Below, one piece after another: positions 50,002-62,900 of a stretch of DNA of 64,000 bases (position 1 is the first letter of the stretch; each line of letters opens with the position of its first letter). The DNA is taken from NCBI GenBank assembly GCA_002104945.1, contig MCFH01000023.1:248001-312000 (forward strand), written 5' to 3'. Below the pieces are notes generated by a model. It was not told where the DNA came from, ran no database searches, and was given only the letters and a program-made list of their open reading frames with translations. The DNA is from Piromyces finnis (lineage: Eukaryota; Neocallimastigomycota; Neocallimastigomycetes; Neocallimastigales; Neocallimastigaceae). Both the position numbers and the translations under genes were made by a program.

Positions 50002-50498
50002 ACTTAAAGTAATAAAAAAATACAAAAAAATAGAATGGAATATTTAATATAATTTAAGCAATAATAGAGATTTAAAAAATATATTTATGTATTAAGATTA
50101 TCTTTCTTTTTTTTTTTTTTTTCAAAAAAAAATTTAATAATTTAAACAATATCTTATTTATTATAAATTATTAATATACCTATTATTCAAGGAAAAAAAA
50201 AAAAAAAGATTTTATAATTTTAAAAATAAAATGATAGAAATTATATATTTTAAAGAAATGAAATATTAAAAAAAAAAAAGTGTTTGTATTATATGATAAA
50301 TACATCAATTAAATAAATTTTATTTATTATTTATTTTAAATTATTAAAAGTATTTTTTTTTTCTTCAAATTGTTATGTAAAGTAAATTAAAAAAGCATTT
50401 GTAAATAAAATTATAAGAAAAATGAAATGAAAAAAAGTAATTATTTTAAATATATATAAAGTGTTTGTGTAAGTTTTATCATCTTATAAATATTTTAC

Positions 50499-50549
<51 letters not shown>

Positions 50550-50674
50550 TTTGTTAAAAAATTTTTTTTTCTGTTGGAAATTTTAATAGTCATTTATCTT
50601 AAAATATTTATAATAATTATTATTTTATTTTTTATTTATAAAAGAATAAATTAAAAAAAAAAAAAAAAAAAAAA
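50002..50674. other. Short intergenic region with (TTTA)n tract
   Basis: Lies between two plus-strand genes. It contains a (TTTA)n microsatellite at about 50497-50552 and ends in a run of more than 20 A just before the TRM13 start. Confidence 0.6.
50497..50552. repeat. (TTTA)n microsatellite
   Basis: About thirteen perfect TTTA units about 120 bases upstream of the TRM13 start. Confidence 0.9.
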
Positions 50675-51892
50675 ATGGATAGCCGATGCTCATTTAAAAT
50701 ATGGCATAAGAAGAAAAAAGAATTCATTAATTGTAAATTTCCAATTTGTAAAAATGCATCAAAATTAAATGTATGCGAAATTCATTTACCACTCAATGAA
50801 ATTGGACCTCATGGTAAAATGGTTCTCTGTCCAGAATGTAACGATAAAATGGGTGAAAACACTTTGAAAAAACATTTAGAAAAATGTCAAAAGTTTGTTC
50901 AAAGAAAGAGAATAAAATTAATATCTGATGATAATATCATAACACCTAGAATATGGCAAAAAAATGATATTAAAATTAATGATATACCAAAAGAAATCAT
51001 TGAAAAACTCAAAAAAACTGTCAATGAGAATTATGAAAAATTTAATATAACTATAGGAAAAAGTTTATTATATACTGAAGAAATAGTAAAAAAAGATTTT
51101 GAAAATGTATATTCAAAGGAACAACTCTCTGGAAAAAATTCAAAAAATATTTTTCAAGAAATTTCAATATTTGAAAATGCAAAAAAATTAAATTTAATTC
51201 TTAATACCAATAAAAATATTATTGTTGAATTAGGATGTGGTGCTGCTGAACTATCAAAAACCTTTCAAATAGGGTGTAAAAATGATTCAAGTCATATTTT
51301 AATTGATAGAATGAAATATGCTTCAAAAAATAAATTTGATGGTCAAATTCAAGAAAAAATAAATGAAAGTAATGAAAAAAATAATGAGACCAATTATTTA
51401 ATGAGAGATGTAATAGATATTAAAAATATGGATATGAAAAATTATATTAATAAAGAAAAAGAAAATAATAATGTAGTCTTTATATCAAAACATTTATGTG
51501 GTAATGCCTTTGAACTATCCATTGAAAAAATCATTTCTTATCATAATTATTTATTAGAAAATAAATTGGAAAAAAATAATAAAGATAGCGTCATTATTGC
51601 TACTTGTTGTCATTATTTACTTAATTCTAATACTTACTGTAATTTCGATTATATAAAAGATATACTAAATATAACAAAAGAAGAATTTGACTATATGATA
51701 AGATTAACAAGTTGGGGAACTCTGAAAGACATGCAATCGGAACATTTTAAATTAGGTAAACAAATAAAATATATTTTAGACAAGGGACGATGTGAATATT
51801 TAAAACAACATGGATTCAAAAACGCAGAAATAGTTGAATATATTGATTCAACTTATACAAAAGAAAATACTTTAGTAATTGCTTATAATTAA
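50675..51892 (+). CDS. TRM13: tRNA 2'-O-methyltransferase TRM13 (position 4)
   Basis: 405 residues. N-terminal zf-TRM13 Cys motif (CSFKIW, CKFPICKN, CEIHLP) is at about 5-37. A CHHC-like finger with C-x2-C and H-x4-C (LCPECNDKM, then HLEKC) is at about 48-70. The methyltransferase domain from about 150 has the SAM-binding VELGCGAAELSK, the family signature FISKHLCGNAFELSI and ATCCHYLL. The enzyme methylates the 2'-OH of nucleotide 4 in a few tRNAs (Gly, Pro and His in yeast). It runs to the expected C-terminus with no frame break. No intron. The start follows a long A tract and no earlier in-frame Met is plausible. Confidence 0.92.
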   Translation: MDSRCSFKIWHKKKKEFINCKFPICKNASKLNVCEIHLPLNEIGPHGKMVLCPECNDKMGENTLKKHLEKCQKFVQRKRIKLISDDNIITPRIWQKNDIKINDIPKEIIEKLKKTVNENYEKFNITIGKSLLYTEEIVKKDFENVYSKEQLSGKNSKNIFQEISIFENAKKLNLILNTNKNIIVELGCGAAELSKTFQIGCKNDSSHILIDRMKYASKNKFDGQIQEKINESNEKNNETNYLMRDVIDIKNMDMKNYINKEKENNNVVFISKHLCGNAFELSIEKIISYHNYLLENKLEKNNKDSVIIATCCHYLLNSNTYCNFDYIKDILNITKEEFDYMIRLTSWGTLKDMQSEHFKLGKQIKYILDKGRCEYLKQHGFKNAEIVEYIDSTYTKENTLVIAYN

Positions 51893-52483
51893 TTAATATA
51901 AACTATAAACTTAATAATAATAATAATAATAAAATCATTAAATTCTCTAATTTTCTTTTAATCTATTTTCAATGTGTTTTATAATTATTATTATTATTAT
52001 TTTATATATGAATAAACAATTAATCTTTTCCTGATTTTTAATTATTACAAAATTGCATTATACCTCATATTAAAGTTCAATTTCATTACTAATAACATTC
52101 TTTTTTATATTAATTTGGTCCTTAATTTTATAATTTTTCTAATATCCAACCTAATAATTCACTAATAATTATTTAACCTTAGAAATTGAAAAAATCATAA
52201 TTAATTATTTAATAATTGATTATTATTTTATTTTCTTTTTTTAGATTAACTCAAATAGTATTTCTCCAATACTACTCAACGTTTAAAAGTAATAATAAAA
52301 AAAAAAATAAAAAAAAAAAAAAAAAAAAACTTTTTGTGATGTATTTTTTAATCATAAATATTAATATCAATTAAAAGATCTCTATCTAATATATGATATC
52401 AATACTTATTTTCATTATTGTTGATATTATTGATTTTGTCATCGTTATAAATATATAACAATTATAATATTATAATATTATAA

Positions 52484-52514
<31 letters not shown>

Positions 52515-52720
52515 TGTATTTATTATTTACTTCTTTTTTTTTTTTTTTTTAATTTACTTAAATAATATTTATCCATAAAGGGTTTTTGCATTAATTTGTC
52601 TCGATATTTTTTATGTCATTATTATTTTAAATTAATAATTTCAGTTTATATATTTATTTATATTATTTACTTCATTTGAATTTTTCACTTATAATAAATG
52701 ATTGTCGTTTTTTAATTAGA
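51893..52720. other. Intergenic region between convergent genes
   Basis: AT-rich, with (AAT)n at about 51916-51930 and (ATT)n at about 52486-52513; no gene seen. Confidence 0.55.
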
Positions 52721-53812
52721 TTAATTTTCTTTTTTGTCATTTTTATTTTTTTCCTTTTTACTAACATTCTTTTTGAGGTCACCATAAAAATATTTAAATA
52801 AAGTTCTACCCATTCTGATTGCAACAGCAATTAAAAATGAACTAATAACACCTCTTTGAATAGTTGGATATTCATTTTCCAAACAAAAACCACTAATACA
52901 ATGGCCAGAGTTACATTGGTCACTATTTGAACACTTTATGAAATTGGCTTTTTTACATACTAAATCTTTACTATTGCATTTATATATAGGAGTTTCAGTA
53001 ATGCAGGTGCTATTATAACAACTGCCAAAAAGACAGTCATTATCTTTTTCACATTTTTCAGTTTCACAAGTTGGTGAAAGTAATTTTGCTAAGAAATTAG
53101 TGTGTAATTCTTCTTTGTAACAACTCTTTATGATTGGCTTGTAAGTTTCTGGGTGAACTTCATTGTCTTCAGTACTATCATAAGTTTTCCAAGCATCAGA
53201 TTGTAATGAAACACAATTCTCTTCTTCATTTTCAGGACATAAGAAATAAAAGTCACAAACACCATCAATGCAAGAATTGCTTAAACAATCATCATCAGTT
53301 TCACACTTCACAGCGTTACTATTGATAAAATATTTAGAATTTTATATTATATATATTATATATTTTTAAAGGAAAATATGGTTAATACGTCCGTTTTTCA
53401 TTATTATATAAATATATGTATAATATATAGTAATTATATTAAACAAAATGACAAAATAAAACAATTTTTATTATTTTAGAAATAAACCATGTTAATATTG
53501 TACTTTATTATAGAATTATACTAAAAATTTAAGAAATGTAGTAATATTTAAAATTTAAATTTTTTAATTTGAATTTCCAAATTCCATTTCGTTTCTTTCA
53601 TTGACTATATTATTTTTTTTCTAATTTTAAAAAATGAAAATTATTCATATGTGTAATAGTAATAATAATAATAACAATAATTACATTTCTGAGGATTCAT
53701 TGAAATCATTGATAGTATAGGAAGATTTCTGATGTGAAATTTTAATTTCATCCCCTTTAATTCCAATAGTACATAATAATACTATTAATGAAGTAAATAA
53801 AAAACTTTTCAT
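52721..53812 (-). CDS. Cys-rich secreted-domain protein with one membrane helix
   Basis: Exons 53812-53685 and 53318-52721; 241 residues. Signal peptide MKSFLFTSLIVLLCTIGIKG, then a short polar stretch. Three Cys modules of the form C-x5-C-x4-C-x4-C follow: CETDDDCLSNSCIDGVC, CEKDNDCLFGSCYNSTC and CSNSDQCNSGHCISGFC, with extra Cys pairs between. A hydrophobic segment (VISSFLIAVAIRMG) near residue 200 and a Lys-rich end (KKEKNKNDKKEN) suggest a type I membrane protein with outward Cys modules. I do not recognise a family. The spacing resembles short disulfide-rich adhesion or receptor modules, but function is open. The frame before the first module begins at a GTG and needs the upstream exon. 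Confidence 0.72.
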
Positions 53813-54378
53813 TTTTCCAATATTTGATATTTATTAATAGAATATAATGTTTTCTTTTGTTTTTTAATTTTATTTTATTAGTTTATTTTATTATTTTTTT
53901 TTTTAAGTAAAACATTTAATATCTTTTAATTTTTAAATTTTTTTTATATTAATCTTTTTTTTTTTTTAATTTTAAAATTTCATTAATATTTATTTTAATT
54001 TATTATATATCATATATAAATTTATTTATTATATTATAAACATAATATATGAAATTTTTTTAAAATTTAAATTAAATTTTTTATAATTAGTGTAACTTTT
54101 TCTAAAACTTGAAAAATGTATAGCCATATTTATTTAATTCATTCATTTATATTTAAACAAATAATTTAAAAGAATTTATTTACATTAATATTTAAATATT
54201 TATTTATTTATTTATTATAATATGGCTATATAATTGATTTACATACCTTTTATATAAAACTTTAATCAAATACTAAACTTTATCCATTAATACCGACGGA
54301 CACTCTAATGATAGATCGAATAAATATTATTAATTCTTATATTACGACAATATGTATAAACTCATATTACATCCTCAA
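53813..54378. other. AT-rich intergenic region
   Basis: About 0.57 kb upstream of the Cys-rich gene, running up to the (ATT)n microsatellite. No coding exon found. Confidence 0.45.
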
Positions 54379-54540
<162 letters not shown>

Positions 54541-54543
<3 letters not shown>

Positions 54544-55837
54544 TGATAGGACGGTTGGAATTACGTTGACTGAAAAAATTTAATAGTTGGACTGTGTAAT
54601 TATAATGTTTAATATGGATATCTCTAAAAGTTGGAAAATCTAATAACCTGTTTAATACTTTGATCACCACTCTTACAACATGGACAGTAGTTAGGTCAAA
54701 CTGGATCAACAAATTTAGCAGACTTTTGTAACTCTAGCATCCAACTTGTATCCGCTTCTTGCTTTCAATAGCCAGTAGAAGCCATAGGCAAACTCTGGGT
54801 ATTCATAACATAATTTAATAAAATCTTTAGTTTCAATAAATTTATTATCCCTTTGAGATCTTTCCAATAAAAGGTTTTAACTGCTTTAACATCTCCATGT
54901 TTCTTTAGTTTTTTATCAAGTGTCCTACTTGATTTGCACCACGTGTATTTTCTAAATTTAGGAATGTAATTGACAAGGTGTGAGATAATACAATTTGAGT
55001 TTTTCCATTTGTTAAAACATCTAACCTGAGCTAACGCACATTTGGCTGACAATGGAGGAATATTCAAATCTTTTGAGATAGAGTATAAAGATATAAACGA
55101 TACAGCTTTATGAACTCCTGCAACCCATCGTATTCCTTTGTTAACAAGCTTCTGAGCAATCCTAGATCTAGCTTCGTTGGATCCAAGTAATGGTGTAAAG
55201 TATGAAACTCTGCTGATCATTTGGGAGTTAAGTACTAGCGTTTTTAAAGGAATAGGAATATTAGGATTTCTTAAAAATTTGCTGACTGAAAAAAGTCCTT
55301 TCAAAACCTTGTTATTAAGAGCTTTAATTTTTTTTTTTTTTTTTTTTTTTTAACGGCATCAAATATTTTAAACTTTATTATTAATTTAATTAAAATTATA
55401 ATACATGTAATAAAAAAATTAAAAATAAAAATAAAAATAAAAAAAAAAATATGTTTAAATAAACACAAATGAATAAAAATTGGGTATAATGTATTCTAGT
55501 AATTTTAATTAAAGTAAGAAAGCCACTATCATACTAAAGTATAATAATTGTATTTGACTTCCAATGGGACACCGAGCCAAAGATCAAAATTTTGTCATGG
55601 AACAAAATTATGATCTCCATTGGTTGCGCTGGCCCTCCTGGCCTGTCTTACTGTTTCTTCAGCATTGACGCTCTTGGATGTTGCTTCAAACCTTTTGAAC
55701 ATTGACCATTGCTGGCCAATAGCAAAAGGCATGATTTTGGTTAGAAGTTCCGCGGTTACCGTCAAGAATGGTGTTCCTTCGTTAGTAAGAGCTTTAATCA
55801 CTGGTTTAAGGGACAAATTCTTATCAAATGGAACACC
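54541..55837 (-). mobile_element. Truncated LINE copy interrupted by a second LINE insertion
   Basis: The minus-strand pieces 55837-55786 and 55328-54541 are continuous in the better copy at 59885-64000 (reading PFDKNLSLKPVIKAL, then NNKVLKGLFSVSKF). They cover the region after the reverse transcriptase core through the zinc-finger area to the Asn-rich segment, where the copy ends in a microsatellite. There is an internal deletion of about 25 bases near 54850 and several frame breaks. It is 5'-truncated at about 55837 and lacks its own 3' end. Confidence 0.85.
55329..55785 (-). mobile_element. 5'-truncated LINE inserted into another LINE, flanked by 13-base target duplication
   Basis: The minus strand carries the last part of the LINE coding region (NEGTPFLTVTAELL to RASATNGDHNFVP, stop), a 3' UTR of about 250 bases and a poly-A tail (T run from 55329 to 55351 on plus). 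The 13-base sequence TAAGAGCTTTAAT occurs at 55316-55328 and again at 55786-55798, while the uninterrupted element has it once. This is the signature of target-primed reverse transcription. The 99-residue open frame reading across the junction (55595-55894) is a chimera, not a gene. Confidence 0.88.
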
Positions 55838-56308
55838 ACGTTCCCAAGGGGATAGCATTGCATTGACTGTTATTACTCGAAATTTTATAATCAATAATCA
55901 CTATTAGCCAATTACATAAGAAATTATTAAATTAATCAAAACACGACAACAATATCCTTATTAACAATATCATTATTCATATTTATTTTATAATTAAATA
56001 TATAATACATTATATATTATAAATTTTACATATTTTTTACTTTTTTTATTTTTCTTTTAATTGATAATATTTTAAAATTTATTATAAAACTTTATACATT
56101 ATATTTTTATAAAATATTATTAATGTAGAATGTAGTAATGAGATAAGAACTTCACTACTACAATAATTTACACAATAATTATTATTTTTATAATAATTAA
56201 TAAAAAGTAATATTTATATTATATATATTATTTTTAAAACATTATAAACAATTGATATTATAATATTTTAGATTATTTTTAAATTGTTTTTTTTTATGCT
56301 TGTATTAT
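55838..56308. other. AT-rich intergenic region
   Basis: Between the LINE fragment and the 3' end of the CE1 esterase gene; nothing recognised. Confidence 0.45.
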
Positions 56309-57636
56309 TTATTCATGGAAGAAGTATGGAAGGGCATCGTAAACGTAGTGTTTGACATATCCCCACCAGTGAGTCTTACCATTGGCAACAAGGTAATAGA
56401 AGTTACCCTTTGAGAAATCTGAAGTGTAAACAAATTGTGGCATCTTCTTCATTTCATCAATTTGTGGGTTCATGTTTGGATAGGCAATATCTTCTGAACC
56501 AGTGGCACAGAAAATGAAGTATTGATTCTTACTTAAACCTGACTTGTCAATAGCATCAGCAACTGACTTGGCCTTACCATAACCACCGTTTCCAACCCAA
56601 TTATCACCACTAAGTGGCATGTAGTAAGCAACAATATCTAATGAATTAATAAGGACAGCCCAAGTTGAAACTGAACCCATAGAGAAACCACCATAAGCTC
56701 TGTGCATTCTAGAAGCCTTAATATCAGCTGGAGAAGTAGACTTAGCATAAGTAGAGTATTTACCTTCAACAAATGGAATAACACTTTCACGGAATTCTCT
56801 GTAGAAAGTACCAGCTTCACATCTGTTGAAAGTTGGAGTAACAACAATAAGTGGTTCAAGTTCACCCTTCATAATCATATGATCAAGAATGTTGTTAAGT
56901 TTAACATCATTACCGAAAATAGTACCTTCATTTTCACCACCACCATGCATAAGGTAGAAAATGTTGTATTGCTTGTTTTTATCATAACCATATGGTAAGT
57001 AAACATTTAAAGTATTACCACCATTAATACCATTGTAGGATTCCTTAACAATTTTACCAGCTTGTTGACATGGATTTTGATAATCATATGGAGCTTCTTT
57101 AAATTGAAGAGCTGGGTTATAATTAAAAGCAGGCTTGGCAGGTTCTGTATTTAAAAAATTTTTGAATTAGCGATTTATATTAATATATATAAAAAAATAT
57201 TTTAAAATTTGTAATATAAATAAGTCATTGCTTACCATTATTGTCACTTCCACCAAAGCATGAATTCTTAATACCACACCAATAGTTGTTTTCAATACCC
57301 CATTTACCTTCAGCAGTTTCTTCAACAACATTACAACCATCACAACATAAGTATTCTGGGAAGGAGAAACACTTATTTAAGGCACTAGTATTACTACATT
57401 TAGATGGGATAACTAAATTAAAATAAATATTTATTAAAATGTTAATAATTATTACAACCTTTAGATTTCATTATAATTTATATAGATTTTTTTCTATACG
57501 TACTACACCAATCGTTATTTTCAACACCCCATTTAACTCCGTCTTCTTCTAAAACAACACCACAAGCATTACAGTAGTCATAAGCCTTAACAGCACTAAT
57601 ACCAGCTAATAATAATAATGAAGCAATGTATTTCAT
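56309..57636 (-). CDS. Dockerin-bearing CE1-type esterase (feruloyl/acetylxylan esterase-like)
   Basis: Exons 57636-57504, 57412-57236 and 57144-56309; 381 residues. Signal peptide MKYIASLLLLAGISAVKA. A partial dockerin-like module (YCNACGVVLEEDGVKWGVENNDWC) is followed by a full one (CFSFPEYLCCDGC, then GKWGIENNYWCGI). The catalytic alpha/beta-hydrolase starts near residue 105: NTLKVYLPYGYD, FYLMHGGGENE as the oxyanion-hole region, the nucleophile elbow GGFSMGSVS, ATGSEDIAYP supplying the acidic residue and KTHWWGYVKHY supplying His. CE1 enzymes of this kind remove ferulate or acetate from arabinoxylan; which acyl group cannot be told. Dockerins place it in the cellulosome with the GH105 enzyme. 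Confidence 0.88.
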
Positions 57637-59721
57637 TTTTTTTTTTAATTAATAACTATATATTTAGTTAATAAATTTTATTTTATTTAATTTTTTTTTT
57701 TTTTTTTTTTTTTTGATTCGGAATTTGTTATTGAATACAGAATAAAAACCACAATAAAATTTAGGAAAAATTTTAAGTTTATATAGGAATAATATTTTTT
57801 ATTTTCCTATTTTTTTATAATGTTAATTTATTTTACTTCTGGATGTGAATTAAATTATAAATTTAATAATTAAATAAATTAAAAAATATATATATTAATC
57901 ATAACTAGAATAAAAATGAAAGCATAAAAATTAATAATATCTTTATTTAATAATTATTCATTTGCAAATCTGTAAACTTTTATTTTATATTTAATTTAAA
58001 TTATAGATGAAAAGATAAATTAATATTTTTTGTCTTTATCCTTTACTTAAAATGCTAAGTCTATAAAAACAAGAATTATGAGAAACTTTTTAATTTTAAT
58101 TTTAAACAGTCTCCATTTTTTTATCTTTTTTTTTTTTTTTTGAGTTATAAGTATTTTAAAGTGATGGTATAATCTCAATTTTAAATATTAATTATTTTTA
58201 TTTCCATTCTTTAAAGTCTTCATTAATGGAAATACTATGATTAAATTTTTATAAGAAATAAAATTTATTAAATATAAGGTTTTTTAATATAAATTATTTA
58301 TAACTTTAATTTTACATCATAAAAAAATTAAATATTTTTATTTATAATAAAATGAAAATTCCATTGTTAATTATTTGCTAAAGGTATAGTACAGTATTTT
58401 TTTTCCCTTTTACCATATATTAAAAGAATCTTTATTAATTTTTAATCAACTATTTGGAATAAAATTATAGTTAAAAAACTTTTTTCGTTTTTTTTGTTAT
58501 AAATTATTTTTATACTATTAATTAACAGATCTATTTAGTCATTAGATTATAATTTAAGTTATTAAATATTTTATACCTGTGCGTGCTGTAATATTTAATA
58601 TTATTCTAAGTAAATAAGGTTTGTCATTTTGTCACTATAAGTTAGTTTATTAAAAGATGTTTTATTTTTAATAATTAATATTATAGAAGAAATACGCAAT
58701 ACTTTCAACCACCATTTCTCTTTTTCTTTTTAAGTAAAAAAAAAAACTTTAAATTATTATGATCATTGTATGATTGCATGCTTTTTTATATAAACTGTAT
58801 ATTATATTTTGTTTTATAATATTTAAAGTTTATTAATATATTAAAATTATTAATATATGATAGCTATGAAAATTTAAAATACAAAAAAAAATTTCTTTCT
58901 TATATACAATTTGTGGCTTGATTCTAGACCACTAAATATTGAATACAAATACATTAAATTAATACAAATACATAAATTGATGGGTTTGTAGAACAATGTA
59001 ATAAATTAATAATATAAATTTAATTTAATTCTTTTGGTTGTTAATATTTTATATTTTAAATTAAATTAACCATAATTTTTTAAAAAAAAATGTGTGTAAA
59101 AAAGATCTGCATTTATCGATTTTAGATTTAATATAAATTTAGTTTTGTATAGATAATTAAATTAAAACTTTTATTCTATTAATTAAAAGATATAACAAGA
59201 TATTGTATTTATAATATACTTAATATTATAATATATAATTTATAAATATAATATAAATATTAAATAATATTATAAATAAATTTTCAAGGAAATATTCAAA
59301 TTTTAATATACAAAAAAAAATAAAAACTCTTTGTAAACTTATTTTTAAATAATAATATTAATATATATATTTCATATTTAATTAAAATAGAGTTTTAATT
59401 ATTTATTACTATTATTATATTATTTTATAATATAATGTAATAAAAGCATACAATCTTTAGTCAACAAATCTTTTAACATTATTGTATTTTAAATGGATTT
59501 TTTTTGAAAAATATTTCCTAAAAATAAAGTCTATAATTAATTTTATTCAAAATTCTCTTGATAAAATCTTTAAATAAATTATAAAAGTAATAGTATAATC
59601 AAAATTAATCATAACAAAAGTAATAATAAATACTATAAAAAAAAAAAAAAAGGAATGAAAATATATGTATTGTATATATTATATTAATATCATTTAAAGA
59701 TCATTCTTAAAATTATAATAA
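57637..59721. other. AT-rich intergenic region, no gene seen
   Basis: About 2.1 kb upstream of the CE1 gene up to a LINE relic. It has long T runs (57690-57714) near the esterase start; no coding exon recognised. Confidence 0.5.
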
Positions 59722-59860
59722 AAGCCTGACATACTATTTAGCATTAATGCTTTTGATTACTGTTTTAAACTTTTTGAGCATTCACCATTGTTGGCAAATA
59801 ACATAAGGCATTATTATGGTTATAACTTCTGCATTTATCATCAAAATCCTTTAAAAAAAC
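59722..59860 (-). mobile_element. Decayed relic of the LINE 3' coding end
   Basis: The stretch matches, with many substitutions, the minus-strand C-terminal coding part of the LINE (compare TTTGAACATTGACCATTGCTGG in spaced pieces with TTTGAGCATTCACCATTGTTGG). Frame is lost and G/C has drifted to A/T. It abuts the poly-A tail of the nearly intact copy. Confidence 0.65.
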
Positions 59861-59880
59861 ACTATTTAATTTAACAATTA

Positions 59881-59884
<4 letters not shown>

Positions 59885-59918
<34 letters not shown>

Positions 59919-62900
59919 GGCATCAAATATTTTAAACTTTATTATTAATTTAATTAAAATTATAATACATGAAATATAAAAATTAAAATAAAATAAAAAT
60001 AAAAAAAATATGTTTAAATAAACACAAATGAATAAAAATTGGGTATAATGTATTCTAGTAATTTTAATTAAAGTAAGAAAGCCACTATCATACTAAAGTA
60101 TAATAATTGTATTTGACTTCCAATGGGACACCGAGCCAAAGATCAAAATTTTATCATGGGACAAAATTATGATCTCTATTGGTTGCGCTGGCCCTCCTGG
60201 CCTGTCTTACTGTTTCTTCAGCATTGACGCTCTTGGATGTTGCTTCAAACCTTTTGAACATTGACCATTGCTGGCCAATAGCAAAAGGCATGATTTTGGT
60301 TAGAAGTTCCGCGGTTACCGTCAAGAATGGTGTTCCTTCATTAGTACCAGATTGAATCTGACGCTTACAAAGTTCTTTCCATTCCCTTGAATTGTAATTA
60401 ATATTGTTAAAACTTCTTCCCCCAAGAAGGAATTTAAATATTTTACTGCACACACTAGAATAATCATACACATTAATATTCACCGGATTATTAGAACTAT
60501 TACTATCATTAACTAAATTACTATCTAAATTAGAATTATTATCTTCACTATTGCTATCATTACTAATATTATTATTTCTATTATTGTTATTATTACTATT
60601 GTTACTATTACTATTGTTATTACTACTATTGTTACTATTACTATTAATATTATTACTATCTCTACTGATATTATCAATTTCATTATTATTGATAGGACTA
60701 TTGGAATTACGTTGGCTGAAAAAATTTAATAGCTGGACTATGGAATCATAATGTTTAATACGGATATCTCTAAATGTTGGACAATCTAATAACCAATGTT
60801 TAATACTTTGATCTCCACACTTGCAACATGGACAGTAGTTAGGACAAACTGGATCAACAAATTTGGCAGCTTTGGCAACTCTAGCATCCAACTTGTATCC
60901 GCTTCTTGCTTTCAATAGCCAGTAGAAGCCATAGGCAAACTCTGGGTATTCATAACATAATTTAATAAAATCTTTAGTTTCAATAAATTTATTATCATCA
61001 TAATATTGCGCTTTGATTGAATTCCCTTTGAGATCTTTCCAATAAAAGTTTTTAACTGCTTTAACATCTCCATGTTTCTTTAGTTTTTTATCAAGTGTCC
61101 TACTTGATTTGCACCACGTGTATTTTCTAAATTTAGGAATGTAATTGACAAGGTGTGAGATAATACAATTTGAGTTTTTCCATTTGTTAAAACATCTAAC
61201 CTGAGCTAATGCACATTTGGCTGACAATGGAGGAATATTCAAATCTTTTGAAATAGAGTATAAAGAAATAAACGATACAGCTTTATGAACTCCGGCAACC
61301 CATCGTATTCCTTTGTTAACATGCTTCTGTGCAATACTAGACCTGGCTTTGTTGGATCCAAGTAATGGTGCAAAGTATGAAACTCTGCTAATCACTTGTG
61401 AGTTAAGTACTAGCTTTTTGAAGGGAATAGGAATATTAGGATTTCTTAAGAATTTACTGACTGAAAAAAGCCCTTTCAAAACCTTGTTATTAAGAGCTTT
61501 AATAACTGGTTTAAGGGACAGATTCTTATCAAATGGAACACCTAGATAAGTATAACAATCAGTAGTTGGAATGGGTTGTCCTGCTAAGTAAAATGTTGGA
61601 TCTCTCTTGTTCTGATTTTCTATTGATTCAGGACGAATCACCATCGTTGAACACTTCTGGATACCAAATTCCATTTCATTATACAAGGCCCATTCATTAA
61701 CTCTTCTAAGCATCTTTTTTAAGCATCCTCTTGTTGGAGCACAAATAACTATATCATCTGCAAAAAGTCCACCACAGCATCGAGTGTCACCTAAACTGAC
61801 TCCGAGATCTTCACACTCTTTAAATATATCATTAATAAAGAGATTAAAGAGAATAGGAGAAAGAGGGCAACCTTGACGGACTCCTTTCTTCACATCAAAA
61901 GATTTCGAGAATTGTCCATCTAATTTGACATTAGCCTTAGATGTTAAATATAAATTTTTGATGAATTGTAAACTCTTACCTCGGATTCCTAAACAATCTA
62001 ATTTATGGAGAATATTACCGATTGGGACTGAATCGTATGCTTTCCTGAGATCTAAAAAGGCCAAATATGTCTCTTTATTATCTAATTGACGTCTACGGCA
62101 TATTTCTTGGATTGAAATGAAAAGACTGATACTTTCTTCCTTTTTTCGAAAACCAAATTGTTCAGGTCTAATGAAATTATTCTTTAGACCATATTCTGAG
62201 ATTCTAGTGGTGACAATTTTGGAAATCAACTTAATACCATTATTGATAAGTGATATACCTCAATAGTTATCACAATCTGTCAAATCTCCCTTCTTAGGAA
62301 TAGAAACAATACTGGATTCATTCCATGAGTTGGGGAAGTCTCCATCCCAAATACGGTTGAATAATTTAAGAATAAAATTTAAACCATAAGCATCATTATC
62401 TGAAGTGGTATTACCGGAAGAATTATTATTTGTAGCATTATTAGAATCATTACTTGATGGAATTAATGTTTTGTAAAATTCAATTGGAATACCATCCGGA
62501 CCTGATGCTTTATAATTTGGAGTAGTGAGGATAGCTGACTTGACTTCATCAATACTAATATCTTGGTTGATATCCCACTCATCAAGCATAGGAAGTGAAA
62601 AACGTTTATTCGTTGGTTCTTCATACCAATGCTCCAAATCAAGACTTACACCACTTGGATCTGATGCAAGCTTTTCGAAATGATCATGCCACACATCTAG
62701 TTGTTCTTCCGTAGCAACAACTAATTCTCCATTTTTATTTTTAATTGGTTGAGCAATAAAGAAAGGATCTTTTCCAATTTTTGCAGTTTTCTTGATCCAT
62801 TTCCAGGCCTTCTTAGGATTATGACTCTTCATATACTCACATCCTGTTTTAATCCAATGAAGATATTCTTGCTTCCTAAATTCATTACATCTTTTGTGGA

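Noticed and set aside
55595-55894. 99-residue frame containing LINE segments
   Set aside because: A chimera across the junction of an inserted LINE and its host LINE.
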